From assembly GCF_051106095.1 (NCBI RefSeq), contig NC_135795.1, forward strand, positions 1,405,501 to 1,469,500: 64,000 nt of DNA, in the 5' to 3' direction. Each line of letters opens with the position of its first letter. Position 1 is the stretch's first letter. Origin of the DNA: Pogona vitticeps (Eukaryota > Chordata > Lepidosauria > Squamata > Agamidae). Made by a program: the position numbers and the translations under genes. Below the pieces are notes generated by a model. That model had not been told where the DNA came from. It did not search any database and saw only the letters and a program-made list of their open reading frames with translations. Below are positions 23,013-34,300 of this stretch, piece after piece.

Positions 23013-26000
23013 TCATTCTAGGCTCCATTCGGCCAGCCACTCCTCGCACTTGCCCTGTGACTCTTTGGCCTCCGGGCTCTTGGCCCGCGGGGGCGTCTCA
23101 AGATCTGGGCTACCTGCCCCGTCCTCGGCCGGCCGGCCTTCCTCTTCCGCCTGGACGCTCTCGTCTTTCAGCTCTTGGATCAGCTCATCCAGCTGGCGCA
23201 CGGCTTCCTGAGGGGACCAGTTGCTGTCCAAGGTGGGGACGAAGGGATCCGGCGCGCTCACCTCGATTAACTCCTTGGTGGTTGGGATGCGCAAGTAATA
23301 AGCGTGGAGCATCATCCGGTAAGGACCGCCGTCCTTCTTAAAGCTGTAGGTAAAGTCACCTACGATGGGGTGACCGATGGCACTGCAGTGGACTCGGAGC
23401 TGGTGGGTTCGTCCTGAGGAGGGGAAAGGAAGCACAGAACAATCTAGTTTCTACTTAATTCTGGAGAGAGAGAGGCTAATACAGCTGGTTTAGATGCACT
23501 GTTACACACCAAGGATAATGAAATTATTAGAAATGAGATTTTCAGATTTATTTATTTTTTGGGAACCACAGACCCCATCCTTCTCCATTCCAGGAGTCCC
23601 ACCCGATGTACGGACACCTAAATATGTGTACAGGCCTAAACTGGAAGGCCTTTGAGGGCCCTGCTAGGCCTAGCTCTGCCCAAGCTTCCTGCTCAGAGGG
23701 AAAGCTCCCAGCTTGCACTGGGGCAGGAACAGGAAGCTTGGGTGGAGCTAGGCCTAGCTGCCTTCTAGTTAAGGCCTTCCTCCTCCCAGATGAGCCACAT
23801 TTGGGTGTCTCTCTCTGTCAGGATGGAGAATTATGAGATGTGTAGCCCATGAAATCCAGAAATCCCATCCCAAGAAAAAAAGCGCCATACTAAGAAACAA
23901 TAGACAAAATTGTTTCCTCTATCCAGGGTGTTTCTTTTTTTTTTCAGATTAAGGATTATAAATATTGAATATGTCTTTTTCAAACACACAGGCCTTCCCT
24001 CAACTTCCAATAAATCCTTCTCCCTCTCTCCCTCTCCCTCTCTCTCCTGCTAGCTCACAACCCAGCCCTTTGGAAACATGAACTGATGAAGTTGCCCTTC
24101 CTTCTGCCTTCAGAAGGAAGCTGGCTTGGTCGACATCCTTGCAACCCACAGATATTTTGCACTGCCCAGGAAAGTTTCAACCGTACCTAATTCAATGCCA
24201 GAGGAGGCAGATTATTATTTATTTATTTTTTTTTACCCGTGAGTGGCTGCAGCAGCACCTTCGTCACCGGGTCGCCAGAATACAGCCCACGTTCAAGTAC
24301 GGTCAGCTCCGACTGGCAAGGTTTCGGATTTTCACAACCTGTTTAAAAGGAGAAATCAATATGGTGAAGAAAAAGGAGCCCAACAATACAGGGATCCTCT
24401 TGGTATTCAGGCCAGGTTTGCATAATATGCTGCCGCCAATTGCAGTTAACTGATGAGCTGTCAACAGAGACAGGGATTTCAGATTTTCTGGACTATGCAC
24501 CATCGGCATGTCAGTTTTTTTAACTCCTGTGGATTTTGTTCAGTGAAAGCAATGGAAACTCCCTCCTTTAACCAAAAGTCGCACCCTACCTTCGGTCCCT
24601 TCAATACACATCATGTGAGTCAAGCCCTCCGTCATGTTCTTCCCGACGGCGTAACGGATTGTCATCTTCCCCTCCTGTACGTGCCCCCTCACCTGCCAAG
24701 AAAGAGCATATATCGTGTAGTGCTGCCCTGCCAAAAAACATCACTCAGACTCAGTGTACCCAGCTGCAAAACAGGAATACAGCAGGACCGTGGTATCCAC
24801 AGGGGGTTGGTTCCCACAAATGCCAAAACGCAGAAGTATTGAACACTTTACATTGAACTGTCTCTTGTGGCTGCTTCTGATAAATATATCCTGGTAATGC
24901 AGAGAAATACGCATTTCTGGGGATCTTTATTTAGTATTCTCAGACAGTGGATAAGTGAATCAGCATGATACTGATTCCGCAGATAGGGGGGTCCTGCTAT
25001 AATCAATAGTGCATGGGTACCCTCTGGCTGCAGAACTTCCGTGTACCTGCACCACCTGGCGGGAACTATGACAAATTCCAAAATATTCGGAGAATGGGCA
25101 CCACACCAATTGAATGAGACTAGGGGGAAAAATTACTTTTGCTTCTTTCTGAAAAAAAAAAACTATAAAGGACACACACATCTGTGAAACGACCTCTCTG
25201 GTTTACTTTCAACTGCGCAGGCCGATTCCCTTCTTTAGAGTTTTACTGTGTCTCCCAATTTCATGTTTTACGTTAGCGCAACACCCAAAAACAATGGTGG
25301 TCATTTGGCGTTGCCAAGGCAAGCCAACGCAAAGCTCGGACCTGAGGTTCAAAGGGAACTAGGCAGGGCAAAACCTACTCCGAGCTGCATCAGGATCCAC
25401 CCCAAACCCCCAAACTAAACTCCAGGTCAACTCGGGGGGGGGGCAACGCGCAGCCTTAGATGTCGACACCTCTTAGCTTTCCTCTCTTTTGACACGTCTT
25501 CTTTCAGCCACGTTCTCGACGTGTGTCACGCATTTCTTCAAAGATTCAGCCGCTCCGCAGTTCAATTATTTTTATATTTCCGGCCGCTGATTGGCATGGT
25601 TTCCTCGTGAGCAGAACCCCGTTAATCACTGTCCCCTTTGCAGAAGCCGGGAGAGACATAATCGGCTTTCTGTTTAGCCCCAGGGAGGATTTTGGCCACA
25701 GCTGGTCCGACTGGCGCCCCCAGACCGACTCAGGACCTCTCGGCCGCCCTTTTGTCTCCTTGTGCTCAGCAAAACCACTTAAATAAAACCACGAGAGACT
25801 GAGAAGAGGGGCCCTCTTAATTCCTTGCATGCGGAATTTCAACCCCAGGGCACCGATCAGTCGATGGAAGACAGAAGGTCAGAGGTGTCCTTCGGATCAG
25901 AACCTGAAAATAACGTCTCTAAGTCATCCATTCCCAACACGCACAACGTTTGAAAAGTAGTTTGTTCCAAGGATGAAAAAGTAATTCACTAGGCAAAATT

Positions 26001-28383
26001 TTCCTTTTCTTTAACTGTGACTTTATGCTTTAAACCCTGGATTTAAAAGGACGGTATGGCACTTCCACTGCAAAGATCCACTGAGAATAACTTCCAGAAT
26101 TAACGAAGAAACTTTACTTTCTGTTTACTTGCTGCATTCTTTCTGGAGTAGAACTCTGTTCCCACCCACCTTGTCATCCCCCCCCCCACCCAAATAACTA
26201 GTTAAAAATATCTCGTTCTACTGCATTCCTTCTGGATCATCCAAAAGGACTGAATGGACTCATTTCCTCCGGGGGGGGGGGGGGAACCCAAACACAGAGA
26301 TAAGAGAGGCCTAGGTGAGGAATGGGGGGCTCAAGTTACAGGACCCATTGCCAAGTCGGATTCGTGTTTTTTTCCCCCCAATGACACAGACTCAACCAGG
26401 ACCCCACCCAACCACTCCTTCCCTTTTTCTGCAGGGAAAAAAAAGCTTTATTAAAAACATTTTAATAGAGACCCAGATTTGGGGCTTGGGACTCAGTACC
26501 AAAGACTTAGACTCGGAATTCGAACCCGGAACCTTGCTAACATCTGTCTTATGTGTGCCAACAGTAGGTATTGAGGCTCAGGGTCCCCAATGAGGGTAAT
26601 ACGTCTTTGAGGAGGAGGATGCTAAAAAGGCGCATTTTCAAAAAAACGATCTGTGCTCCTTTTCTCTTTCCAGTTAAAGGATGCCGCGCTGGCTTCACAC
26701 ACACACACACACGCACCCATAGTGACTCGTGGCAAAACTCCTCTCCTTTTTCTCTCCATCTGCCTTGTTTTCCTCCTTAATACTTTTTAAACCCAGCCCT
26801 TCTGACCGAGGGAGATGTTAAGCCAGGGAGGGTTAAACCCGGCTTCCACCGGGCCAATGGCTGGGTTATCGTGCGTGGCAGTGGGGCAGTCGGAAGCGAC
26901 GAGGATAAACGCTGACCCTCGAACAGCATCTGCTTCCCTCCCCATAAGGGCTTTGGGGTTCATCTCGGGACGCGGCTGCTGCTCCGGCCAGAAACGGGTC
27001 ATCAAAGTGGCAGCAAGAAGCTGGAGGTCGGTTGGTGATGCTCATGCAGAAGGCTGCCAGTCCTGTCCCTCAGCCTCTCCGGGGAATTCTGCTTGAAATC
27101 CTGGAAAGGCCACGCTGCCGGGCGCAAGCAGCAATGTTGGGATCCCGAGGACCGGTCGCCTGCTTCCCCATCCAGCTGCTTTCTGTGTTCCGGTGTAGCT
27201 TCCCAAAATTATTTTAGAGATGTGCCTTTCTGGTTTCGGGGAGCAGCAGTCTCTTAACTCTCCTTTACGGGAAACTCGCTTGCAGGCCTGACGGGTGCAT
27301 AAATTGCGCTCGCCTGGAAAGAAGGCCCAGCGAGTGAGCTTCCTGCCCTGGATGGACCTCACTTCCTGTTTCAAAAAAGGAAGCTGCCTCCGGTTTGGGG
27401 GTGGGCTACCGGGATGCTTTAAAAGGTAGCAATGCACTGCTGAGACGGACACTGTTTTGTTAATTTGAGAAATTGATATTTCAAAATTAAATAAACAAAT
27501 GTGATCACTTACGAGGGCGAGGTACGCTTTGGTGACCCTCCGCTCCTTGAAGCATTTGTACGCACTGCCAGCCGCTGCCTTGTTGAGCGCGACGCAAAGG
27601 GCCCCACTGGTGGAGAAATCCAGCTGGTGGCAAAAACTTGGGAAAATAATAATATGATGATGGCGACAGCGATGACACCTTTGTCACAAATACAGCCCCT
27701 CAACCCTGGAGGCCAGAATTGCTCCATAAAACTATGGACTTGGCGGGGGGGGGGGGACAAAAATCCCACCCGGCTGACCTCTTGTTTCTGTGCTTTAAAA
27801 TATTGCTCTACCACACTTTATAAAACAGATGTCACAGTAGCTGAAACAATAAAGTAATTGCAACTACCACCCCACAGACACAAAGATAGAGATGGAGAAA
27901 GAGAGAACGGGGAAGAAGTGGCAAACCCCACAGACACAATTTACACCGACAGAGGCACTCACAAACGTCAAATCGATTTGCCACCCACGTAAATATAAAA
28001 AACCCTTCGGGAGAAGAGTACAATGCCTTCTTTCCAATCAAATTAACACGATTCCGTCAAAACTATCCGCACTTTAAAAAAAAAAACACCAGCCAATTCA
28101 AAGCATGCTCAACCTAATTCAAATACAGTGTGTGTCTGTGTCCTCCCCCCATGTAACCACACTTGAAGGCGAGGGAGAGCGGGAGAGGTCTTTTTGCTCA
28201 CCGAAAGCCATAGTATGTGTCCGGGTCCGCCAGCTCAGGAAAGTGGTACTTCAGCTGGCTCTGCAGGGTGAGTTTCTCGTACCACATCTTGCTGTCGATG
28301 CGCACGTCCCAGTGTTTGTTGACCACAATGAAGTTGGGGCTTTGGTACAAAATGGAAAGGTTGTCCAGGCTGACGGGCTCCAT
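23013..28383 (-). CDS. RPUSD1: RNA pseudouridine synthase domain-containing protein 1
   Basis: Member of the RluA family, which isomerises uridine to pseudouridine in RNA. Five coding exons: 28383-28202, 27636-27513, 24692-24590, 24338-24237, 23413-23013. They join in phase to a 303-residue protein, against about 312 in human. The start MEPVSLDNLS and the segment NKHWDVRIDSK closely match human RPUSD1. The catalytic motif HQLDFSTSG opens exon 2, its Asp being the expected catalytic residue. The last exon carries the conserved GRTHQLRVHCSAIGHPIVGD block, then a family-typical divergent acidic tail ending in CEEWLAEWSLE, matching the human WLSEWTLE end. An acceptor at about 28394, 11 nt before the ATG, implies a noncoding first exon upstream, probably in the CpG-rich segment shared with CHTF18. 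No disruption seen. Confidence 0.95.
24775..25020. repeat. Probable pogo/Tigger-like DNA element remnant
   Basis: ACCGTGGTATCCACAGGGGG at one side, CAGTGGATAAGTGAATCAGC and GATAGGGGGGTCCTGCTATA at the other. A related remnant lies at 35490-35600 (TCCGTATCCACGGGATCCGT, GGCTGATTCACTTATCC). Confidence 0.5.
26375..26540. repeat. Interspersed repeat with GACTT/GACTC periodicity (copy 1)
   Basis: Aligns by eye to 59090-59240: both have a CAATGA start, a TCCC-rich part, a TTTTAATA block, then GGGACTCAGTACC or its counterpart, AAGACT and CGGA(A/C)TT segments. Confidence 0.6.
26697..26713. repeat. (CA)n microsatellite
   Basis: Short CA run in RPUSD1 intron 2. Confidence 0.8.
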
Positions 28384-28845
28384 CGTGGCCGGCCCTTGAG
28401 AGAAAGAGAGAGGGAAAAAAAGACTCCACTAAAATAAAGTTTTCACAGCCGGGGGTGCACATTTTTTGTGTACAAACTTATTTTCAAAAGCACAATATTG
28501 TGAGCATCTCACCTCCAAGGTCTACCTCCTACCTCCACTATTATTGACTTGATAAATATCAAAACACTATTATTTATCGCTAACAGAAAAACAAGCCTTC
28601 GGAGCTGTGTGCCTTTCTCCGTTAAATCCGCCTCTCAGCTCCCCTTTCAAAAACATAGAAATCTGCAAGACATCATAGGATGAAGCACTACGGCCAATTT
28701 ACTCTTGCGTAAAAGAAATCTCACGAAGGCTTGGAAGCCAATGGTTATTCACTCTGCAAGTTGGAAGCACACCTTATTTCTGCGCGGCTTTCCAGCATGT
28801 TCCAACATCACGTTTACCTCGCAGAGGACATGTGAACGTATACCT

Positions 28846-28985
28846 TGAGGGCCAGTGTGGACGGTGTGTCAGACTGGGATGCAGGGGACCCGAGTTCGAA
28901 TTCCCACCCAACCACAGAAACTCACTGGGAGTGTGGGGAAACATCTTGAACATCTCATATATCTCAAAAACCCTCTTAGGGTTAC
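28846..28985 (+). repeat. tRNA-derived SINE
   Basis: GACCCGAGTTCGAATTCCCA B box, then AACTCACTGGGAGTG as in other copies of this squamate family. Confidence 0.75.
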
Positions 28986-29704
28986 CATCAAGAAGGCAGG
29001 TCTCGTGCGTTTTCCTTCTGCCTCTCTGTGTGCATGTACTGTTTATATCGCACGCATAACTACGGTTGACTGCTTTCAAGTTTTCATCTGTGTATCCGTT
29101 TACAAATCCTTGCAAACAGGTGAATCAACCACTTGCAGTTTCCTAGCAGGCTGCAAGCTTCCAACTATTCTTTTCGTCAACCTTACCTCCCCCCCCAAAG
29201 ACTCCAGTTTTAACCACCCTTCGGAAGAGAGACCTCAGAACAAAAAGGGCAGGAAAGATGTGCTTAAGGGCTTCGGGGTGGGGGGGTGAGTGCTGAAGTC
29301 TGGAAATGGGGGTGTTCTTTATTTTTTAAAAAACACACACCATAGAAGTGAAAAATGCAGGCTGGTGGAGCGATCTGCATCCACAAAGGAGCAGTGGGGT
29401 CTTTTGTAAAGTTAACGGCTCTCAATGGCTGCTCCAAACACTCTGAAATGCAACAGGGATAGCTGGCGACCCTCTTTGGAGAGTTCGCTTTCTCTCCCAG
29501 CTAAAGGGAGGATTGCAGCTGAATTCAGCAGGAACAGAGAGAAACCTGGGGGGGGGTGATGATGGATGCTACCAGGGAACCCTGTCAATCAGGGCTTTGA
29601 TCCTGCCACCCCTGTTTCCACGACAACACAATCAGCGTAATAAGACGATGGGGAGAACAGACGGAGCATCTGAGCGACCCTCTCCAAGTTAGCTGGAAAA
29701 AAAT

Positions 29705-29785
29705 TCTTTATTTTATTTTATTTTATTTAAAATATTGTTACTCCGCCTCTCTCCTTAATAAGGACTCCAGGCGGCTTGCATTCTG
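29705..29785 (-). repeat. LINE 3' tail, CR1/L2 type
   Basis: TTTTATTTTATTTTATTT tract followed by a CTCCAGGCGGCTTGC block, matching the other minus-oriented tails. Confidence 0.6.
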
Positions 29786-29879
29786 GAAAGGAGACCTTGC
29801 AAAGTGAAAACAACCAGCATGCAAGGAGTACAAAAATTGCAACGCCCACGCCCGCCTTCCTGGATGCGCGCAGGCGGGC

Positions 29880-29945
29880 ACGCGTACACGTGTCCATGCA
29901 TGCATTCATGCATGCACGCATGCATTCATGCATGCACACACCTCT
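29880..29945. repeat. GCAT/GCATTCAT palindromic simple repeat
   Basis: Alternating ATGCATGCA and ATTCATGCA units; self-complementary, could extrude a cruciform. Lies at the edge of the CpG-rich promoter segment. Confidence 0.8.
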
Positions 29946-30088
29946 CCTCTTGCACACACACATGCAAGCCCCCCAGAAACACCCCCCCCTTTTTGCAAGG
30001 AACGGCGCCACCGACCTGCTGCGCCAGGCGCGCCCCCGCGCCAGCCTTTCCTCCTCCCGGGCCCGAGCGCGTGTCGGGGGCGAGCATC

Positions 30089-30113
30089 CGGCCAGCCAGC
30101 CAGCCAGCCAGCC
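30089..30113. repeat. (CCAG)n short tandem repeat
   Basis: Five to six CCAG units within the CpG-rich segment. Confidence 0.85.
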
Positions 30114-30443
30114 AATTTCCTCCGGGAGCGCGCACGAGACCTTCACCCGGAACTGGATTTCCCGCCCGCGCGCGCCTCTTTTTGCAAAGCAAGGCGGCGA
30201 GCGAGCAAGCAAGCAGGAGCGCGCACCGGGGTTGGCTTTGCAAAAGTTTCCGCCGCTGCTGCAAAACAAGGTGGAGAAGAAGGGAAAAAAAAAAAGGCTG
30301 GGCGTTTGCAAAGGAGGCCGGCCTCGTAGAGCTGCTTCCTCTGGGGTTTTTTTTATTATTGCTATTATTGTTATTATAATTCCCCCCCCCCGCGCGCGAT
30401 CGCGCTCTTTCCAGGTCGTCCTACCTCGCCGGGGTGGCCGCGG

Positions 30444-31360
30444 ATGGAAGAAGAAGGAGGAGACCCCCCCGAGCTGCGCGGGGTGGAAGATGACTTCGAG
30501 GTCCAGTTTGCGGAGGAGCTGGAGGCTCTGGCCAAGCTGGAAGGTGGGGGGCATCATCTTTGGGGAGCCTGAGAGAGAGGGTTGCTCACAGGTCTGCCCG
30601 TTTTTTTGCTCGCAGGATCGATCCTGCGCCTCCCGATCCATTGCAAATGGCAGAAAAGCTGGTGTTGGGGGTTGGATCCAGACCTTGGTGGGACGTTTCC
30701 TTGCAGCCCTTTTTTTTTCTGGGAAGGATTTGAGCCCAAGTTGGCAAGCAGGGCTGTGCAGGATTTGAACCCACGCCTTCGGATCCAAACCCGGTACCCA
30801 CCTAACTGGGGTTTTACCCGGTCAAGACTGGTGCAAAACAGCTGGATTTCTGGGCAGCTTAGAAAAGTAGCCCCCCCCCCGAGGGGGGGGAATCACAAGA
30901 CCCAGAATTCCCCACCCGGTATGGGGTGGCTGGGGTAACTGAGGGATGCTGAGCCACATGGGAGTTGTAGTCCCCCAGCACGGCCTCAGATCCGGCCCTC
31001 CCTGGTGGTGCACGAGGGCGGTCGTGGTGGGAAGGGTTGGGGTTCAGTTTTCCTCCATGCCTCATTTTCTTGCAGAGGGAGTGACTTGGGCGGCGCCGAC
31101 CCGAAGGGGGTCCGGGTTCAGGAGGCGCAAGCGGACCTTCGGAGAGGCCCTCAGTGCCGGGGATTTGGCGGAGGACGCCGGCGGCGTAGATGACAGACCG
31201 GGAGTCCAAAAGGGTTCCCAGGACGGGACCCTCTCAGAGGACGTCCCTGGGCGGTTTCGTGAGGAGCCGCGACGCCTTTCGTCCATCCCGAGGGTTGCAG
31301 AAGATCTTCCACCTCCACGGAGCCCGAGTTCGGATCCTGCCTTTGTTCACAGTAAGCTTA

Positions 31361-31391
<31 letters not shown>

Positions 31392-34300
31392 GGGCAGACC
31401 GGTCCCTTCCCCTCCTGTCTTCTTTAAAGATGGCAGCTGAGCTCAGGTCAAAAGGGGTCCCAAAGGGGGCTGGTGGGTGGGGGTCATATTCCCCACCACC
31501 CAGAGGGTCCCATGGGGCTTGACCCATCACAATGTCCAGAGTCAGTGGGAGGCCTTGGGCTGGTCCCTTTCCCCTTGAGTCTGCCATGTGGAGGTATGTA
31601 GGTATGTATGTATGTATGTATTTATTTATTTATTTAATTTATATCCCGCCCATCTGATACATCAGTATCACTCTGAGCGGCTAACAACATATATACAATT
31701 ACAGTAATATAAAACTAAAATAGCCCCACGGACCCGCCTGACACCATTTCTATAGCATCACACAGCTGCTGAGTTGGACTAGGGTCACCAAGAGGTCATC
31801 TAGACCGACCCCCTGCCGTACCAAGGCAGCCACCGCTAGAGCATCCCCGAGAAATCCCGTTTGCCACTAGAATGGATTCCCGTATAAGAGGATGGCATTC
31901 CCTTGGTGGGGCGTTTTTAACCCAGAGATGGGAGGGTCATTCATCTGCCTTGCAACTCCTTGGATTTTTCAAAACGGCCATTTCCAGGTCCAGCCGGGGG
32001 GGGGGGAATGCACCCCCTTCAGGCTCCCAAAGCGACCCATGGCGATTTAAGAGCTGTCTCTTGTTCTTCCCCTCCCCGGTTTCTGACAGCCCCAAAACCC
32101 AAGCGGCGTCGGCGGCGTGAAGCTACCAAGAAGCTGGACTTTGGGGGGCAGAATGAGCCGGCTTTGGAAGACCCACGGCCGGATGGAATCACGTCCCCTC
32201 TTCCTCCAAACACCCGTTCTGTATCCGCAGAAGCATGGTGAGCTTTCGGGGTGGGAAAGGCAGAGATGTTGCTGCGTTCGCCTGGCTGTTGTCATCACGC
32301 CAGATGACAAAAAATCTCTGAGATGGTCTCGGTGCTTTCAAGATGCTTAGAAGGAGACGGTCTATCTAGCGGGAGCGGAAGGGAGGCGCAGGGCCACGGG
32401 GTGCGACCCGCTCCGTGGGGAGGCCGAGGCAAGGTTGCAGCGTGGCCAAGGTGCTCACCTGTGGGAAAAGAAGGGGTGGCGCGGCTTTTCCAGTTAGCCA
32501 GCACTCCGTGGATCTCAGTGGCCTTGAAAAAGTTTGCCATAGAAGGAAATTGAGGGGCTTGACCTGAATCATAGAGCTGGAATTGAGTGGAACCATAGAA
32601 TCCTAGAATCATGGAGTTGGAGGGGTCCTCTGAGGCCATCTAGTCTGACCCCTGCCTCAAGGCAAGGATCCAAATCAAAGACAGACAGTTGTCCAATCTT
32701 CTCTTCTCCAGCGTTGGAGAACTCATCCCCTCTCGAGGTCATGGGTTCCCCTGTCGTACTGCTCTAACAGTTAGCAAGTTTTTCTTGAGATTCAACTGAA
32801 ATTTGTTTTCCTGTCACTTGAGCCCATAGTTGCGTGCCCTGCACTCTAGGATGCTGCCCCTCCTCTGTAAGACTACCTTTTCCAGTATTTGAAAAGTGCT
32901 ATCTTATCTCCATTGTCTCTTCTTTTCTCAAGGCTAAACACGCTCCAGTTGTTTGAATCTTTCCTCCTAAGGTTTTGGTTTCCCCTGTCGGCCTCCTCCG
33001 AATTTGCTCCAGTTCGTTGGCATCCTTCTTGAAGTGCGGTGTCCAGAACGGGAACCCAGGGCTCTTAGAAGAGGCCTAACTGGTGCCAGATAGAGAGGGA
33101 CGAGGATCGATGCGTTGGTGGCCTCTGGGCAAGTTGGCTTGCGTTGCCACATCAAAGCAGGCTTTTCCAAAATCAAAAATCTTTTTTTTTCCCCTCTGCG
33201 GGGCAGGTCCTCAGGATTTGAGAACCCGGATCACACAGGACTGAGCGACGTGTTCCTGGTGCGTCAGACTCCCCCGGCGGAAAGGGAGGCGAAGAAGGTT
33301 CTGAAGCGGCCACCCATCCTGGAGGACTACATCAACGTGACCTCTACCACCGGCACACGCGTCTTCCTGGTCGTGAAGGAAGACGGGACATCGGCAGAGG
33401 CAAGCTCGGTGGGGCCGGAAGGGCGCACCCTTTGAATGCGCTCTGTACTGTCCCCCGCTTCAGCGGACCCTGTTCTCCGACTCATAAAGATGGGACACAA
33501 AGGCCTGGATCTTAGCGCGTTTCTCCCGTCTGGTTCCCCCCCAGGTTTCTGGCTCCACTGGGCGTAACTGGCAGAGGCCTCTGCATCTCCTGGGTGTTCC
33601 TTTCGCCTGCCTAAAGCACCAAGTGGCTGAAGAGGTATTCCATGAAGAATCTTAGAACAGCAGAGTGGGAAAGGGACCCCATGGGATCATCCAGTCCAGC
33701 CCGTTCAAGGAGGCACCAAAGGGGAATCGAACTCCCAACCTTTGGCTCCCTCTAAATCGCTGAGCTATCCAGTCGTTCTGTGTCCTCCACCATCCTCGTT
33801 TTATGTCCTTCTTGACTTTGTTGTCTACCTGTTTCCTTTCCCTGCTTCTTGCTTCTCGGAGAACCTTTTGGGGTTGGATCCTGGCCTTTGTTCCCGTCTT
33901 ATTCCTGCATTGGCAAGGCTTTACCCCCCGACCTGCCGGCTTGGTGGCCCAGGAGAGGCCCCGAGAGGTTGATTCGGGAGAGGTCCTTGCCGGGGCGGGG
34001 GGGGGATTGCTTCAAGGTTAGGCGCCAGAGAACTTTGCTGGTCTCTGTGGAGGTCCGAACAGCCGAGGGGGCAGAAGGCTAGAGAACGCAGGGAGAGATG
34101 ATGTGGTTTAGAAAAACCCGAGGGGGCTCCACCAGCGTGGGGCAATATTCCTGCTTGGGGTTCTGTCTATTGACCCAGGAGGTTGTGTATCCTTCCCTGG
34201 CGTGTGTGTGTTGGTGTTTGGCTTTATCTTCTCTCGGTTTTCCAGCGCCGGAGACAGATCCTCGACTCTTCCCAGCGACTGACGGAGGTCCTGAACAGGT

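Larger units (their letters stand above)
29840..31420. promoter_or_regulatory. CpG-island-like segment, probable divergent promoter of RPUSD1 and CHTF18
   Basis: Dense CG dinucleotides between the RPUSD1 start (28383, minus) and the CHTF18 start (30444, plus), running on through CHTF18 exons 1 and 2. The RPUSD1 acceptor at 28394 points to a first exon further upstream, so both transcripts probably start here. An ETS-type CCGGAA lies near 30147, with GC boxes around it. Low-complexity tracts (GCAT at 29880-29940, CCAG at 30089-30113) are embedded. Exact start sites cannot be read from sequence. Confidence 0.55.

Noticed and set aside
22676-23341. Plus-strand 221-codon frame
   Set aside because: Mostly antisense to the last coding exon of RPUSD1, whose frame matches human protein.
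29727-30788. Long open frames on both strands (330 and 353 codons) over the CpG-rich segment
   Set aside because: Both overlap CHTF18 exon 1 out of its frame and are made of low-complexity Arg/Ala/Pro/His runs; CG-rich DNA has few stops.
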